The notes: generated from the sequence alone by a model not told the origin. Numbered from the stretch's first letter, positions 33,516 to 47,360 are shown. The stretch is 62,000 nt of DNA from Branchiostoma floridae (GCF_000003815.2 NC_049981.1:15055514-15117513); one strand, 5' to 3'. Made by a program: numbers and translations.

Positions 33516-35339
33516 TGTGGCAAATCCCGGCACTGATGACCTCCTTTATCACGGTAATTGAAACCATCAATCTTTGGCAGCTAACGATGTTGGGCGGGGA
33601 AGCGGGGCTTAATGTTTACGCGATAAGAAGCCACCATTTCTCAGCCACTTATCAAACCAGGTGCAGGCTTTAAAAGTCTTAAATTCTCTAAATTCTGTGT
33701 CTGATTTCATTAACTTTGAAGGACTGATCCATTAATCTATATATAATAAATAATCTTGTTATCCCAAACAAATGTAAATCTACACCTGGCTACGATATTG
33801 GTACTGTGATGTGACTATAACTTTCTTAACGTAGGGATAATACACATAACATACAAATGTAACATACAGTAACAATCCATAATTGATATTATCTTAGGCT
33901 ATCACATAGTAATAGTATATTCTGTTGAAGTCAATCAAAGATGTCATCATGCAATGCCAACCCACAAATACATTATGTGCAAAAGTCTAGCTGGAGAGTT
34001 ATAATTCTTGTAGAAAAAACTGAAATCTTGCAGTAGAATTACAATTGAAATCTTATTGGCAAGAAGTAAAATAATGATCCCAACATAATTCTTCTGTTTA
34101 ATTGCTAGTGACATTGACATTGATCAATCCGAAATCATTAATTCCAAAATCTATTTATCAGAGATTTGACCAGTCCAAGGGGAAATGTCTAAGTCAATGT
34201 CAAGACAAAACACTCCCTATGCTTGACACACCTTCCCCCAGGACTAACATGATAAGTGATCCAATTAGATTTCCTGTGTTAACCCCTGGCCTATACTGGA
34301 GCCAGGCACATTTAGCAGCCAGGCCTCTCTCTGGAAATGACTCTGTACTAACAGGATGGTGCCCGCAGGGCTACATGTGCACATCCTGCTCATGATTGGT
34401 CTATTTATATTTCTGTTGATGGATCGTGTCTACCTACAGCCTGTTTTTGAAGAAAGAAATGAGCCTACATTACTGATGCCTACTGGCACACATCTCCACA
34501 ACATGGGACTATCAATGTCCTGGTAACGTACCTGAATAGACTAACACTCACATGAATAACATGTTTGTAATTTTTTCCTAGGAACATGTTATTTCTATAC
34601 CATGGAAATCTAACACTGGAAAAATATGAAAACTTTGTATAAGCATTGAAATCATCACCAACTTTGCTTTGAGATAATTTTGAAGGCATCTCTGAAAAAA
34701 CCTAATGCAACCATCTTTTCCTTACTATATTCCTGAACCAACATTAATGTGTAATACAATCAAGGTCATGATCTCCTTTCCTATTGCCCATAAAATAGAC
34801 TAAATTGACTTAAATCAACTTCACAACTGTTACAGCGAAGGCTAATCTGTATTCATACACTGTTCCCATTTTCCTTTCATTCTGAACCATCAACACAATT
34901 TCCTCCTGTACTTCACAAAGATGGAATCTGGTGAGAATTCATTTCCAACTTGCTGAGACTGCATTAACATTGGCATGTTTAATGGGAAACTGTTATCATT
35001 TCAAGGTCAAGTAATAAAATGTAGATGGAAGTTTGTTGATAACGGCTCCCGGGCCAGTTGTAAACAGCAAAGCAACTGGGTGTTCTAGAAAGAAGGAATT
35101 TTAACTGCACTTTAAATTTTCTGGTTCATTTTTACAATTATGTTAGGGCACATAGGTGTGGATCAGGGGTTTGGTTTTTCTTGCTGCAATAATTATTGAA
35201 CGAAGAAGAACATATATATAATGTATATAATAAGCTATTATTTGTGATATTTGTAATTAGTCCATTACCTCCATGAACCTCACCTCACCGGTCCCATAGC
35301 CTCACCGGCCGTAGGGGCAGCAATGCCATCAACATATTA

Positions 35340-35367
35340 AGTCCACCTCCGTGAACAGAGGTGGACT
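35340..35367. repeat. Perfect 10-bp stem hairpin (AGTCCACCTC/GAGGTGGACT)
   Basis: Two perfect 10-bp inverted arms are separated by 8 bases. The surrounding 'cacctcaccggtcccatagcctcaccgg' resembles arm sequence of the foldback MITE at 40127, so it may be an old element core. Confidence 0.5.
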
Positions 35368-38300
35368 ATTGTTTGAGTCTGTTTGTGTTTCAACCGTTAT
35401 TTTCAAATGCTCTAGGCACATTTTATCAGGGAGTGATTGGAAGGAGAGTTCAAAGTGGGCAGAATTAGTAATTTACAAATGTTGTGTGACAACTGACAGA
35501 TAATCTGGGTCATAGTGTCAACAGAAGTCACATTTACCACAGACAAAAAAAGTAATCAAGGGACAAATACATTGTTAATCAAGGCCTTATCATGTAAATC
35601 ATAATAGATAAATCAAAATCAAGAGAAACTCTAAATATTTCATAGAGGTATGAAATCTCCAAACTCTTGTTTAAAATAGTGTACAGTAAAAGGATTTAAA
35701 AAATCAGAGTCCTTCTCAAATAGAGCTTTGAGATCTATATATTAGATGAAAAAGATCATAGAAAGAGTGTTGAATATTTTGCCAGTACTATGATGACATT
35801 AAAAGGATAGCACTTGCAGTTGAGCATTATATAAACAAAGGAGTAATGAAGTGACTCTCTCAAATCTAATGTCTGTTTTAAGGAAGAAAAATTGAAAGTA
35901 AAAACAGCATTTGATGGATCCATTGAGCAGTGGCCCCCTATTTTCTTTCAGTTTTCTCTATAATGCCAACTTGTCCTCAACTGTTCTTTCCGCCATAAGT
36001 TATGATTTGCTTTCAAAAACAGTTTTGTTCTTCTGTGACCCGTGCAGAAATGATAGATGGCATATTTCACATACCTACCGTAACAGTCCTTGAATGAAGG
36101 GCATTCAGTTAACTATCAAGAATACAAATTTTTATGTACACTAAATTGCAAATCTGGCTGTGATAAAAAATTAGTACAGAAGTTATTATAATTTATATTC
36201 ATTTGGTTTCACAAGACTTAATGTTGTAGTAAAAGAGAAAGTGAGATTTTTGCAGTGCTAAATTTTGCAGTAAAAGGAGATTTTTACTGTGTTTTAAGTT
36301 TGCAGTGGACACAATTCTGTAGTACAGTGGTTATACATACAAACATAGATAGAAAAACACAATCTTGTTCTACATTGTTGTTTTAAGTCACCTTGACTAG
36401 TTCTAACCTCCATTCTGGACAACACAGATACGACAATGGATCATACTTGAATTCTGGCCTGAGAAAATCTCCTGATGCCCAAGTGGAAGATTGAAGGATA
36501 ATATGGACCATTTAGGAAGACTGGAATATTGATTGCTGCAGCTATAATAACATTGATATATAGGACCTCAATGTGCAATAGAAATACAGGCTTTATACCT
36601 CGGTCACAGTGAGGTCACAAAGCTGGATAGTAAAAATTGATAGTTTTGAGTATTAAAATGCATGTCTGGTTCAAAAGTTGAACCAATGCAATCAAAGTTT
36701 GGCTATTTTGGAACGACAACCTAAAATTCTTCCATTATCTTTTCTCATAATTTAACCTTCAAAATCTCCCTGCAGCCTAACCCCATAACCAAACAAGGGA
36801 GAAATGGTAGCCAAATAGCTACTACCGGTAGTACTGCAGTTTACTCAAGGCTAAATAAAGGAGGGCTACAATGAGCTATTATTCTAAGTAATAGAAGTCA
36901 TAAGCTGGCAAAGACAATGGACTATATTTTTCAAGATTAATATCCCATTTTTTTAGCTGTCATCCTTTTAATATATTTTCAAAATATTTCTGCATTCATG
37001 TGGCAATGCAAAACTTCCTGACTTCAAAATTATTACTGCCTTAGAATAAAAATCAATAGGGCAGAAAAATACTCTTATTGAAAATATACCAACTGTGAAA
37101 ACAAATGACCAAATATATCATCTCCCTTTACAAGCCTCTTCGACTGACCCTGTAACCCAGGTCGGTAAGCCAGATAACAGTCAGATAAATTACTAACTCT
37201 ACCAAATATGAACTCCCCTCCCTGTCATTAACTCAACTCTGACCTTTTGCCCCTCACTTTCTATTACTCTGTGGAGAAATGTGCCTATATATATATATAG
37301 AATGTGGAAACAAACTGCACAAACACAGACACAAGGAAAAATACCTCCATACACAGAGATGATGAGTCAGTCTGAGAGTCAATCAAGCTTGATCAAATAT
37401 CTGCTCCTTGCCAGAGTTTGAGAGAGGTCATTGAAAAATACAGCCTAACAATGCAAATATATGTACGTCTTACAGAGCCAATATACTGTTAAAACTTTGG
37501 GATTTTATTTTTCTGGTAACCTCTCCTACCTGAATTCATGACACTACAAATGTGCTCCCAATTCATCAAAAAAAGCAAAAACCTCCTTTTCTATAGTCCT
37601 TCCTACTGCAAAATTAAGTAAAATAAAATAAAACATTTTACAGTACTTGACTATCTGTAATCAGAGGCTATTCTGTTCCTAGGGTATTGATCGAGCACAG
37701 TATATAAGAACAAAGGGGGTGTTTATCTATTTCTTAATGGGTCCCATTAGAATGTGCTTGGGAGATGCATAACAATTGATTTATCACCTAAAATCAATAC
37801 AATTGAACTAAGTTATTAGCAAGACAATACATTTCCTCACTACATGTACAGAGTACACATAAAAACTACCCAAGTAAAGGAGAATGTCCTTGTTTGTCTT
37901 CTTTTTTTGGGTGCACATTTATTGATCCAGAGAGTGTGATAAAAATGCCATGGGCCCAGGGGTAAGGCCACAGGAAAAAAAGTTGTGTTTCCTGTTACCT
38001 GACTGGCCCCACCAAAAACCTGCCAACTGTAGCCATTTTGGGGGGATAACCACTTGTATATGGTCCCTTTATGTTAACATCCTCTATTGAGGGCCCAAAA
38101 GAAATTCCCTACCTACAGACCAATCTTTTTACAACACAAAAACAATTTTCCTAGACCAAATGTGTCATTTTGGGAGAAATGTGAAGAGAATTCATTTGTC
38201 TTCCTGAATACAATTTGAACACTGTTCTAAGCAACAATCGAATCTTAAGTTTAGCCTTCTTGCTGACATGCTACAAAGGTAAGCATAAGTAAGAAGGGCG

Positions 38301-40126
38301 AACAAAGGCTAAAATTTTTTCATGGACAGCACTAAGTTCAGCACTAAGGACATGTTTTGCCATTGATTCCATTAACTGTTGTTGATTACGTCACTTGTGG
38401 ATTTGCTAATTAATCTTTTGTGACAGATCTGTGATCTGGCAGAATTGGTAATACTGTTGGTTGAACTCTTGGCTGTAGTCTCTATTAAGCAAGCTTTAAG
38501 ACATTTAAAGACAGAACATTTCAACTTCTATGCATGTCACTGAAAATAAATAAATATATTTGAAATGTTGGATTTATATATAGGAGACCTCCCCACCACA
38601 TTCCTGGTATCCTGATTTGAGTCTAAACTGTCAACAAAGGCTCCATCCAGAATCTTGACCAGTAAAATCAGTGACTGCCAATTGCAATTTCTCCTGTTGT
38701 ACATGTATATATCATCATACAACTTGATATTTCCACCAAAGGCACAATATTAACTGAGTCATACGACTCATACATTTGTACCTAACATATAGGGGACTGG
38801 AACTATTGATCTCTAAATATGTAAATATCTAGACAGTAAGAAAATTGCAAAACAAGTCAATGATACAAGTACTTTGTTTGGAAGAGCCTGTTCTTTGTAT
38901 TCCTGGATTAATAATCGCTTCCGTTCCAACCCAGTTCCAAAGGCAGGCAACTATCTATCACGAACCCATCTATTCCTCTACAATAATACGTTACACCTCA
39001 CAGGCTTACTCAGTCATCTGATGCAGTTTTGGAGCTCATTGTATTCATAGAGGATATGCGTTTTTTATGAACATTTTTTAGTTGGCCCCAAAATGACAGA
39101 GCATCATGTCTGAATTCAAGTCTCTTCACGTTTCTTCGAGCATGGTCTAGCTTATAACCTCCTTGTTCAGCAGATTTGATCCATTACTTTCTTTATGGGG
39201 GCTAACATGGGAATAGTGGACAAGGGTGAGGTGCTTTCATTAGCACCAGGCCTCAGGTAGCTTTGAGCATTAGCACTGTACGTGGTATCAAACTCCACAG
39301 TTCTATCTTAGGAATTCAAATTGTTCTAGACTCCAAAATAGCTCCAAGTGCTAGGCTTAGGTGGCCAAAACACAGGTATCCTGGTGAGACATTACTAGCT
39401 TTCACCTAAAAGTGGCTTGATATCTATGATTTATCAAATGAAAAGCCAGTCTTGTACATGTACAAAATTTATCTATAACAAGTGCATTGATAATAAATTC
39501 TTGTGCAGTTGCAAAAATGATTTCATCTCAATTGTAGTTAAAATTCATGCAAAGATGTTTCTGCACAAAGTATTAACAACTAGAGTTCCATGACCCCATA
39601 CCTTCGCCAAAAAATTCTACCCTTTATAACTGCTGTATTAATTGTTTCATTAATTATGCAAAAAAGGTTTTCTTTTGCATAAATTCTATTACTTGATCAT
39701 CTCCTCCACCAAATAACAGATGTAAACAATCTATGTTAAGAAGATTTTCTTCGCATTTTCTAATAATCTATGAAACTGAGGACATTTGCATAATTAATGT
39801 TCAATGACGTTCACCTGTACATAACCACATGTTTTACCACAATGACATTACAGCATTTTTCAACTAATCATGCAAATTAGGTCTTTATTATGCATAATAT
39901 ATATCTATCAATATTCTTCTCTATCTCAGTTACAAATGCCACATGTTGTAATGGTCCTATATTGGAACTGAGCGTGTTTAGATGATTTCCAAAATAATCA
40001 TGCAAATTAGATTATAATTTTCATAATTGATATGTAATTATATGAAGCATATCTTAAGCTATCTACATACCAAAAATCATGACAATCAATCAACCCCTTC
40101 TTGAGTTATTCCCCTTCAAAGTCTTA

Positions 40127-40404
40127 AGGTGGGGTCACACGTGCATATGAGGCGCGCATGGGAGTATTTACCTCCACCAGGCCCCATAGGTCGCTGGAAT
40201 AATAATAGAAATTGGACAAACGTAAACAGGTAACATGTCAGACGAGTTAGTTGGGTCACTAACCATACTTCTCGGTCAGCTAACTCATCTGGCATGTTAT
40301 GTAACTATATCTGTCCAATTTGTACTATTTTTCCTGCGACCTGTGGAGCCTGGTAGAGACTAAGAGCTTCAGACTTGCATATATACGCATGTGGGACCCC
40401 ACCT
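40127..40404. mobile_element. Foldback MITE with TTA target-site duplication
   Basis: The ends AGGTGGGGTCACACGTGC and its inverse form the terminal repeats. TTA flanks both sides (40124-40126 and 40405-40407). Almost the whole element is a long imperfect palindrome: 'ccaccaggccccataggtcg' on the left mirrors 'cgacctgtggagcctgg' on the right. PIF/Harbinger-like by duplication length; no coding capacity. Confidence 0.75.
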
Positions 40405-40429
40405 TTACACTAAACCTGCCCTGCAGTTC

Positions 40430-40735
40430 CAAAACAAGTCACTAGGGGCCCAAACCTACACCACTTACTTTCGGCATCAAGAGCTGTCTACCATTCAAAA
40501 AGGAGCATGTTCAGAACTGGAAATATCAAACCCGGAAGTTCTGTTGCAGTACCTTAACAGGCCACTAGGGGGCCCAAAATCTAATCGTTTCCAGGTCTAA
40601 TCAAGACCTACCCACATACCGAATATCAATACAATCCATCCAGGCGTTCGAGTTATTCTGGTCTTCTACAAACACACATACATACATACAAATGCTGCTC
40701 AAAACATAACCTTCTTGGCGAAGGTAATCAACTAA
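40430..40735. repeat. Dispersed repeat, longest copy of the GGGGCCCAAACC family
   Basis: It contains 'aggggcccaaacctacaccacttac', 'aagagctgtctacca', 'gcccaaaatcta', 'cctacccacataccgaatatc' and a terminal 'gttattctggtcttctacaaa'. These words recur in order in the copies near 620, 13410 and 15860. Confidence 0.5.
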
Positions 40736-41149
40736 TTGGTATATCTTAAACAGCACTTGCTGTTCTCTAAATCATCTGTATCTGCATTAAGCCAGTATTA
40801 TCACTCTTTGACACAACATACCCAGCTTTACAGGTATGTGGCAGCAGCTATTCAAATAACATTGAAAACCGGTTGCACATAACCATATAATTTTATATCT
40901 ACATGACTGTACATGTAATTCTAGAACCTGGTGTTGTATTAAGCTACTGAAGATGCCTCTACTGTATGTTATTTACCCTACTGCAGTAGCCTGCCATAAG
41001 CACCAAATACCAAGTTGAACACAATCACAAACGGCACATTTGCTCATTCATACAAGAAACTGCTGACACATCTATTACCACTACTGTCTCCGTGACATGA
41101 GCTGTCATGTACAAAATGTATAGGTTGTGGCATCAGTACATCATACCAT

Positions 41150-41260
41150 AGTTTTAGTGGGTAGCATGCTTGCTCTGTGTTTGGGAGGTCGCAGGTTCAA
41201 ACCCTAGCTACATACAGGTCATAGCAAAGGCATAGAAATGATACACACTGCTTTTTCTGC
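41150..41260 (+). mobile_element. tRNA-derived SINE-like copy
   Basis: 'gtagcatgcttgc' (A-box-like) and 'ggttcaaaccc' (B box, 41194-41204) lie about 35 bases apart, followed by a non-tRNA tail. Confidence 0.5.
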
Positions 41261-41474
41261 TTAATAGCATTTATAGCACCGACCCATGCTATAGTGCTTG
41301 CATAACTGTGTGGCCCAAGGGCAACAAAATGAAGTAACGTAAAAGGTGTGGAAATGATTTTAACTTTCACTTAACAATCCCTTTATACAATAGCTAAAGG
41401 TAGTCTAATAGCATTCTCAAGTTGAATGTTATCCACTGTGTCTAGCACCATTTACCTGAAGTCAGGTATACCCA

Positions 41475-41590
41475 TATAATTTTTTATTTATATCTGGGTG
41501 GAGGGAGGAAATGCTTTTCCCAAGGACACAACATCTAGCCAGGAATGAAACCTATGATCCTTCAATCTCATGTCTGTCAGACTAGCCAGT
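41475..41590 (-). mobile_element. tRNA-derived SINE copy, antisense
   Basis: Colinear with 32585-32712: 'gggtggagggagg', 'aaggacacaacat', 'aatgaaacctatgatccttcaatctcatgtctg', 'actagcc'. Confidence 0.5.
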
Positions 41591-43156
41591 TGGCAATTCA
41601 ACACCAGACAAAAAGCTTTGGGTTCAAGGTAATATCAGCACAACCATAGACTGGGATAGTGTGTTCAGAATCCAGAAATACCAGCAGACCTTTGATGTGA
41701 CGAGCATGGAGCACTTTATTTTCTCCACGGACATTCGACATTTCTCTTACTGTGGCTATAAATGTAACATCAAAGTGTTTTTCGTATCTAAAAGTCGCGT
41801 TAGGTAAAGAGAATAGGGAAAAGACGTAACAGCTTTTGGCATGTTGGTCCAAGTTTTATCTCATGGGAGGGAATTTGGGATTTCACAGGACTTTATGTTA
41901 AAGTTCACAGTAAATCCTGCTTTTAGAAACCTCTAGTACAATGAAAATCACTGCAGGGTAAACAAAACTGTTACAGCAACGTTGGGCGAATGTGGTCATT
42001 TAAATTTTGTTGTTTGCCTTTTTGCAGTTGTCACTTCAGTGGTCATGGAACCTGCACGTATAAGATGACTACACATCCTGTTTCTTTGCGAACATAGAAA
42101 TATAGAAATTGCACAGCAAATACAAAACAAAACTTTCCAACAAACCTAGTACCGCGCACCGCTATACATGTATGCACTACATGTAAAACCATTTATATGA
42201 TCATCTACAACATATTTCTTACATCTGTACTACAAAAATAATCTAGGTACATGTCAAAGATACCATAACATCAATGTACAGGTACTGTACCTGTGTGACT
42301 TGGATGGGTTTCCAAATAAGATATCTGTACTCTAAAAAAACAATGATTTTATGTTAACTGATAAGTCATGTTTCTGTCATTGAAGACCACAAGTTAGATT
42401 TTTATATAATCCAAATGAAGGTCCAGGTCCAGATATGCACCTTAAGCCCTGTACCTCAGATGTAACGTTTTGGAACACATCTCTGGTATTTTTGGCTAAG
42501 GCACCCTTGGAGTGTGTATGGCTGTGCATGTAATGATTGCAGACTGGGTTAATTGCTGATTATGTTTCAAACAGCCTAAGATTAATCCATCCTTATCTAC
42601 GTAAACAGGCATGGGAAACCGTGCCATCATTACCTGATTAAGAAATGAATGGGTTTGATTTGATTACAACTAATACCAGAATGGTTTTACATGTACATGT
42701 ACTTGTTTACCTGCCAACTTCACCCTAATGTAAACAGAAGATACTTATCGGCCAAGATGGTATCAGTAAAGTATACAATCAGAGCTCAACCCTAAGTGTT
42801 TTTACTTTTTAGAACTATCAATACCATCAAAATTTCATGTAACAATTTCAGGAAAAAACTTTGCCATTAAGGCATACCATGACATTTTAATAGCAACAAC
42901 CCATCTCTTAAGACATAAATATCAATTTGAATGATTCAAAAGAGTTTGATATTAGTATTATTACAATTTCCTTTTATATTTTGCAATGTTACACATGCAC
43001 TACGTGATGATGAAGCAACATGTTGATTTTTTTCACAAAATGTTGCAAAATAACAATGAAGAATGAAAATAAGAAAGATTTCAAAATGATTTACTGCCTC
43101 TAAGGGAAACAAGACACATGAGCCCCAAATGTCACTTGCCTGCAAGTAACACTTAC

Positions 43157-43258
43157 GTCAATAAGGAAAAGGGTAATAATTCGTCTTCCAAAACAATTAA
43201 CCATGCCTTTGAGGCTGTAGCGGCACCATGAAATTATAGTCCAATACGGGGCAGGATC
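43157..43258 (-). other. Exon-like segment with start codon, candidate upstream MAN2A exon
   Basis: It is bounded by an acceptor (catttaaatgcag) and a consensus donor (GAC|GTAAGT). The 34-codon frame is open throughout. Inside it, a Kozak-favourable start (GGCATGG) begins MVNCFGRRIITLFLID. A basic pair followed by hydrophobic residues suits the start of a type II anchor and ends in phase 0, as MAN2A exon 31896-32150 requires. The hydrophobic run is too short alone, so either another small exon follows or this is an unrelated or 5' UTR exon. Confidence 0.3.
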
Positions 43259-44570
43259 CTGCATTTAAATGGAGGAAAAAATCAATCAACCAAGCTCTGC
43301 CTCCTATCCAAAAAGTCAATAAACACATCGGAGAAGAGAAAAAGAGCAAATTTACTGTTCGGATTGGCGCTTGCTAATCTTGTGATTCAGTTTGCTTGAC
43401 TGGCTTGCGCTACATGTACTGCTTATCATTTTAGAGACAGTTTGTTAAGTTTTATTTGTGACCACAAGACACTCATTGCCTCAGTTGGCACAGATTACAC
43501 AAACTTGTTCATGAAAAAGTGTCATATTGATATCTGTCACACTTGCAAACATACTTCAGGACAGAAGGAACAAGATTAAGATGAAATTATTCAGACGGCA
43601 TAGTGAAATATAAAAAATGTAGACGTTACTAATGTATACAGATTAATACAGACTAAAAGACTGCAATCTGTCAGAATTGCCTTCTACCTGGTATAGATCC
43701 TGATTGAAGTCACTGTTAACAGAGACTCATGATGCTAAGGACTGTGTTTGGATAGTCTCCAATTAATACATCCTAAATTTCACTCCAGTTCTCTAATTGT
43801 AAAGCCACAATATCAAATCAAAGTTGAAAAGTTCTGTCTTTTGAATTAAGGAAATAATAGTTTTTACATCTTTAAACTTACCAACTCTGACAGGGATTTC
43901 TCATGTTAAATTGGAATCCCACATGTACCTTGGCACATATATTTCCCATACGTCTATAGAGATCATCTTAAGCCTTCCTTGATGGGAAATGCACATAGCA
44001 CAGAGGACGTGCAACTGATACAAACCTGCGACAGTCCCAACTCCCAGTTCATGAAAATGTCAGTAATCATTTATGGATTCACGAACCATTTTCTGGTAGT
44101 CTACATCGAGACTTACAGAAAACCTGGATGATAACAGTCAACTTTCCTTGGAGAAATGGGGATATGTACACTAATCTAATTCTTATTACCCCGGTAATCA
44201 CCATTCCAATTTTTCTCCATACTAGAACTTTGTACCCAAGAATAACAAGTGGGAAATACATTGCAGGTCAATGGTAAAGGTAACAGTTGCTGTCTAAACC
44301 ATGTTTGATACATGTTCAGACATGTTTTGTTTATGTCTCAGGGCCATTCAACATTGATATATATATATATATACAATGTTCATGTATTACCCACCATGTC
44401 AGTCATCATAAATTACTTGTGATCTTTCTAAGGTACAATTTTGAAAGCCAGAGGATTTTCATTGATGCTATCCGGGCCTTTGCATCTTTAGAATCTGATT
44501 ATCTGTCTTTGTATCCTTCTGAGTGTTATCACATTGCAAACTTAAGATAAAGTTAAAGAGACGCTTAAAG

Positions 44571-44603
44571 AGAATTTGAATCAAGCATCATGATTCAAAT
44601 TCT
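44571..44603. repeat. Perfect 13-bp stem, 7-nt loop hairpin
   Basis: AGAATTTGAATCA and TGATTCAAATTCT flank the loop AGCATCA. Its role is unknown. Confidence 0.7.
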
Positions 44604-45454
44604 AGGATGCCAACACTTGATAAGGTAAAAATGCAGTTATTTGATCATTTTATTTTTAAGATTCATTATCATTACTAAATCATTTAATACTTGTATATGA
44701 CATTACCTTTTATCACCAACGGTGGAACACATCCAGAAAATGAGAACATGGAAAAGAAAAGAAAAAAAAACATGTAAGGATACATGTCAAATACAGACAG
44801 CATTTTTGGGAAAGTACAAATACATGCATCAATGGTTGTTCATCAGTGGCAGCCTATAGTAAGTAGAATGGAATAAAAGTAATACAGATATAGAAAATTA
44901 CTGCGGCAGTAGAAGCTGTACTGTGGGGGTTTCAAACTAAGCGGTACTGACAAGCAGTAATTGGGCATGTAGGACGCTGTGCCCAACTACCCTTGAACTG
45001 GTAATCACGCATGGATGGGCAAATGTGAACAAAAACCCATAGTCAATGTGATATTGACCTTTAGAGTACTGAATAATTTGTGAGCTTGCTTCAATTTAGA
45101 GATTCCAGTAGTATCTGAATGGTTAGAAAATTATCAAATTTCACCTGCATCAAACAATGTACAGGTTAACAGAAAGCTTTCAATCTTGAAATATGCAATG
45201 TATTAGTATTACAACTGTACTACAGTCTTCTTTGTTTCAGCTGTGATTTTAAAACTTATGAATACCTAATTTCTCCTTCTTATCACAAAATCAAATCTGT
45301 ATGAAAATAAATGCATTTAGGTGCATAAAGGCAAACAAAGTTCTAATTGGTAAATATGAAAATATGCACTAGCTACATCAAGTCCAAGTTATATTATAAG
45401 AAGTTGTTGTCACGTTAGGTCTTCAATCAAATTGTCTCAGAAGTAAACGCTGCA

Positions 45455-45660
45455 CACATTGAAACATTTACAGCGGTTATATATTTGCAGTTTTTGTGGT
45501 AACCACTCCACTGCAAAAATAATAACCACTACAGATATTAAGTACTTAGTATTACTAAATGTGCTTTGGAATTGTTTCCACAGCAAACTTAATTTTTTTA
45601 ACATCACAAAAACCACCTTTCACCAAATGAATTCCTCAAAATATAAAAGAGCCTACAGTA
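45455..45660. repeat. Dispersed 'TTCGCGGTGG/tttgcagt' repeat family copy
   Basis: It shares 'attgtttccacagcaaacttaa' and 'accactacagata' type words with 52400-52660, and with 57785-57990 and the extreme right end of the window (61968-62000). Confidence 0.4.
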
Positions 45661-46660
45661 CCAAAAAGAAAAATCATACTATGCCCTCTGTTCTGGACCA
45701 GGTGATTGACATGCCAAAAGGTTGCCTACTGATAAGTGCCTGAAAATGCGGTTAACTGTTGTTCTGTCGGTACGAGCAGTATGCCCCCCTAGGGAAGATT
45801 ACACGCCACTGCGGGCAACAGTTGGGCACTTCCCACAAATGATGCCTTTTAATGACCCTTTTAAGGTTCCATTTCTGGCAATGTATATGGTAATCCCAAA
45901 CATTGTGGTTCCTCATGGTATACAGACAAAGTTGGATCAATTTTTAGGAGCTCTATCTCCACAACAAATTCAATTACAACTTCTTGGTTTAAACAGCTAA
46001 TCAATGAGCTTAAAGAAGAAAATAAACCTAATTGATAACATAAAAAGTGGAGTTTTGGGGCCAACCTCTTTTTATGAGTCATGTTCTTATATGAATAAAG
46101 ATAATCATGCTATGATCTTTCCCACAGTACATTTTTCTAGGGCATGAATAATTCATCCTGGTAACCTTTAATTTGTTGAAGTATCAGAAATTTATGACAT
46201 ATGTATGAACATTAAGTCCCCACAGTCTATGTCATTGGAAACAATTTTCATGTGATCATATTGCACCTAACTTTACAAATGTCAAATCTCCAAACTGCAG
46301 CAATCATGAGCAGGCTCCAAATGTCACATGAACCATTCAATGGGTGCTATAAAATATAACTGTGCTAATGTAACAAACATGATCAACCGCAGTACATGAC
46401 AATAAATGCATAAAAACTTCTGTCTTTCTTTGTTTTCCATTGATTGTAAACTTTTAAGTGTCACCAGAATTTCAGCACCAGGGACAGCAATGTACATGTA
46501 AGCATACAGTAGTCTATCACTTCTCACGAACATTCCACATTTCTCTACTTTAAACTACTGTAATTATTCACCTTTTTGTCTGGTTATCTATTTGCTATTC
46601 TTGCAGTGAATTTAAAACAGATGCTTCCATTACTGTTCAGTACTTGACTATAGGCTATGG

Positions 46661-46691
46661 GACGAACGAACGAACGAACGAACGAACGAAC
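46661..46691. repeat. (CGAA)n microsatellite
   Basis: About seven tandem tetranucleotides. It is flanked on both sides by the identical 12-mer acttgactatag (46642-46653 and 46690-46701). Confidence 0.85.
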
Positions 46692-47360
46692 TTGACTATA
46701 GCCCCACCACAAACAGATACACTGCACTTTTGACTGAACACGTAAAAGCAATTTGAACTATCAGCAAGCCAATAACTATAAAATGAACTTCCAAACTTTT
46801 TACATAGAATATTGGTTTTAGCAACCGTTAGAACCTGAAAGAGGAAAATTACCATATCTGACTGAGGCATTGATCGATAAACTAGTTAGCATTTGTTGTG
46901 CCCAGTCAGCTGGATTACACATGTATTTTGCTGCTAATGTTGCATTGTTATGCATGGGCTATTCATCTTCTGGTAGAAGAGGCTTTCTTTCAATACATGT
47001 ACAGTACTAAAAGTCGGCTATTGGAATCAGCAATTTGTCAGCAAATTTTACCCGTTTACCCGACTTAGTCCAATAACCCTAGGAGAGTCCATATACATAG
47101 AATCTTGTTATCTTGTATGTTACATCTTTCTCCAGTAGCAAACACTAATAATACAAATAAGATAAGTTTTTGAAATATCAATCATTATGTTAGTTTGCCT
47201 GCTGTTTCTTTTGCATAGATTTTGCTAAGCCATTGAGCAAGCATAAGAAATAATGAATCATTATCAGTCAGATATGACTAATGTTATATTACATTATCAT
47301 ATTATTATGATACAATTTGTTTCAGTTATGTTAAGTAAGTTTTACAAAACATTTCTTCCC

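Larger units (their letters stand above)
32151..43156. other. Long AT-rich stretch upstream of the MAN2A stem exon; repeats, no confident exon
   Basis: If the anchor exon is upstream in this stretch, this is the first MAN2A intron. I find SINE copies (32585-32712, 41150-41260, 41475-41590), a 145-bp minisatellite (about 33060-33515), a hairpin at 35340-35367, the foldback MITE at 40127-40404 and a dispersed repeat at 40430-40735. A short ATG frame at 33192-33260 (MTPVVLRIVSLLIVAWQ..., donor AAA|GTAAGG, phase 0) could in principle be the anchor, but it lies in the minisatellite. Confidence 0.4.
43259..47360. other. Non-coding stretch with repeats
   Basis: No supported exon. It holds a fragment of the 47680 MITE family (44285-44350), an AT hairpin at 44356-44380, a perfect hairpin at 44571-44603, a 'cagcggttat/gcagtttttgtggt' type dispersed repeat at 45455-45660 and a (GAAC)n microsatellite at 46661-46691. 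Confidence 0.4.

Noticed and set aside
41598-41852. 84-codon minus-strand frame (FRYEKHFDVTFIATVREM...)
   Set aside because: It looks somewhat protein-like but lacks an ATG at its start, has no clear splice sites at its ends and no recognised family. Left unannotated.
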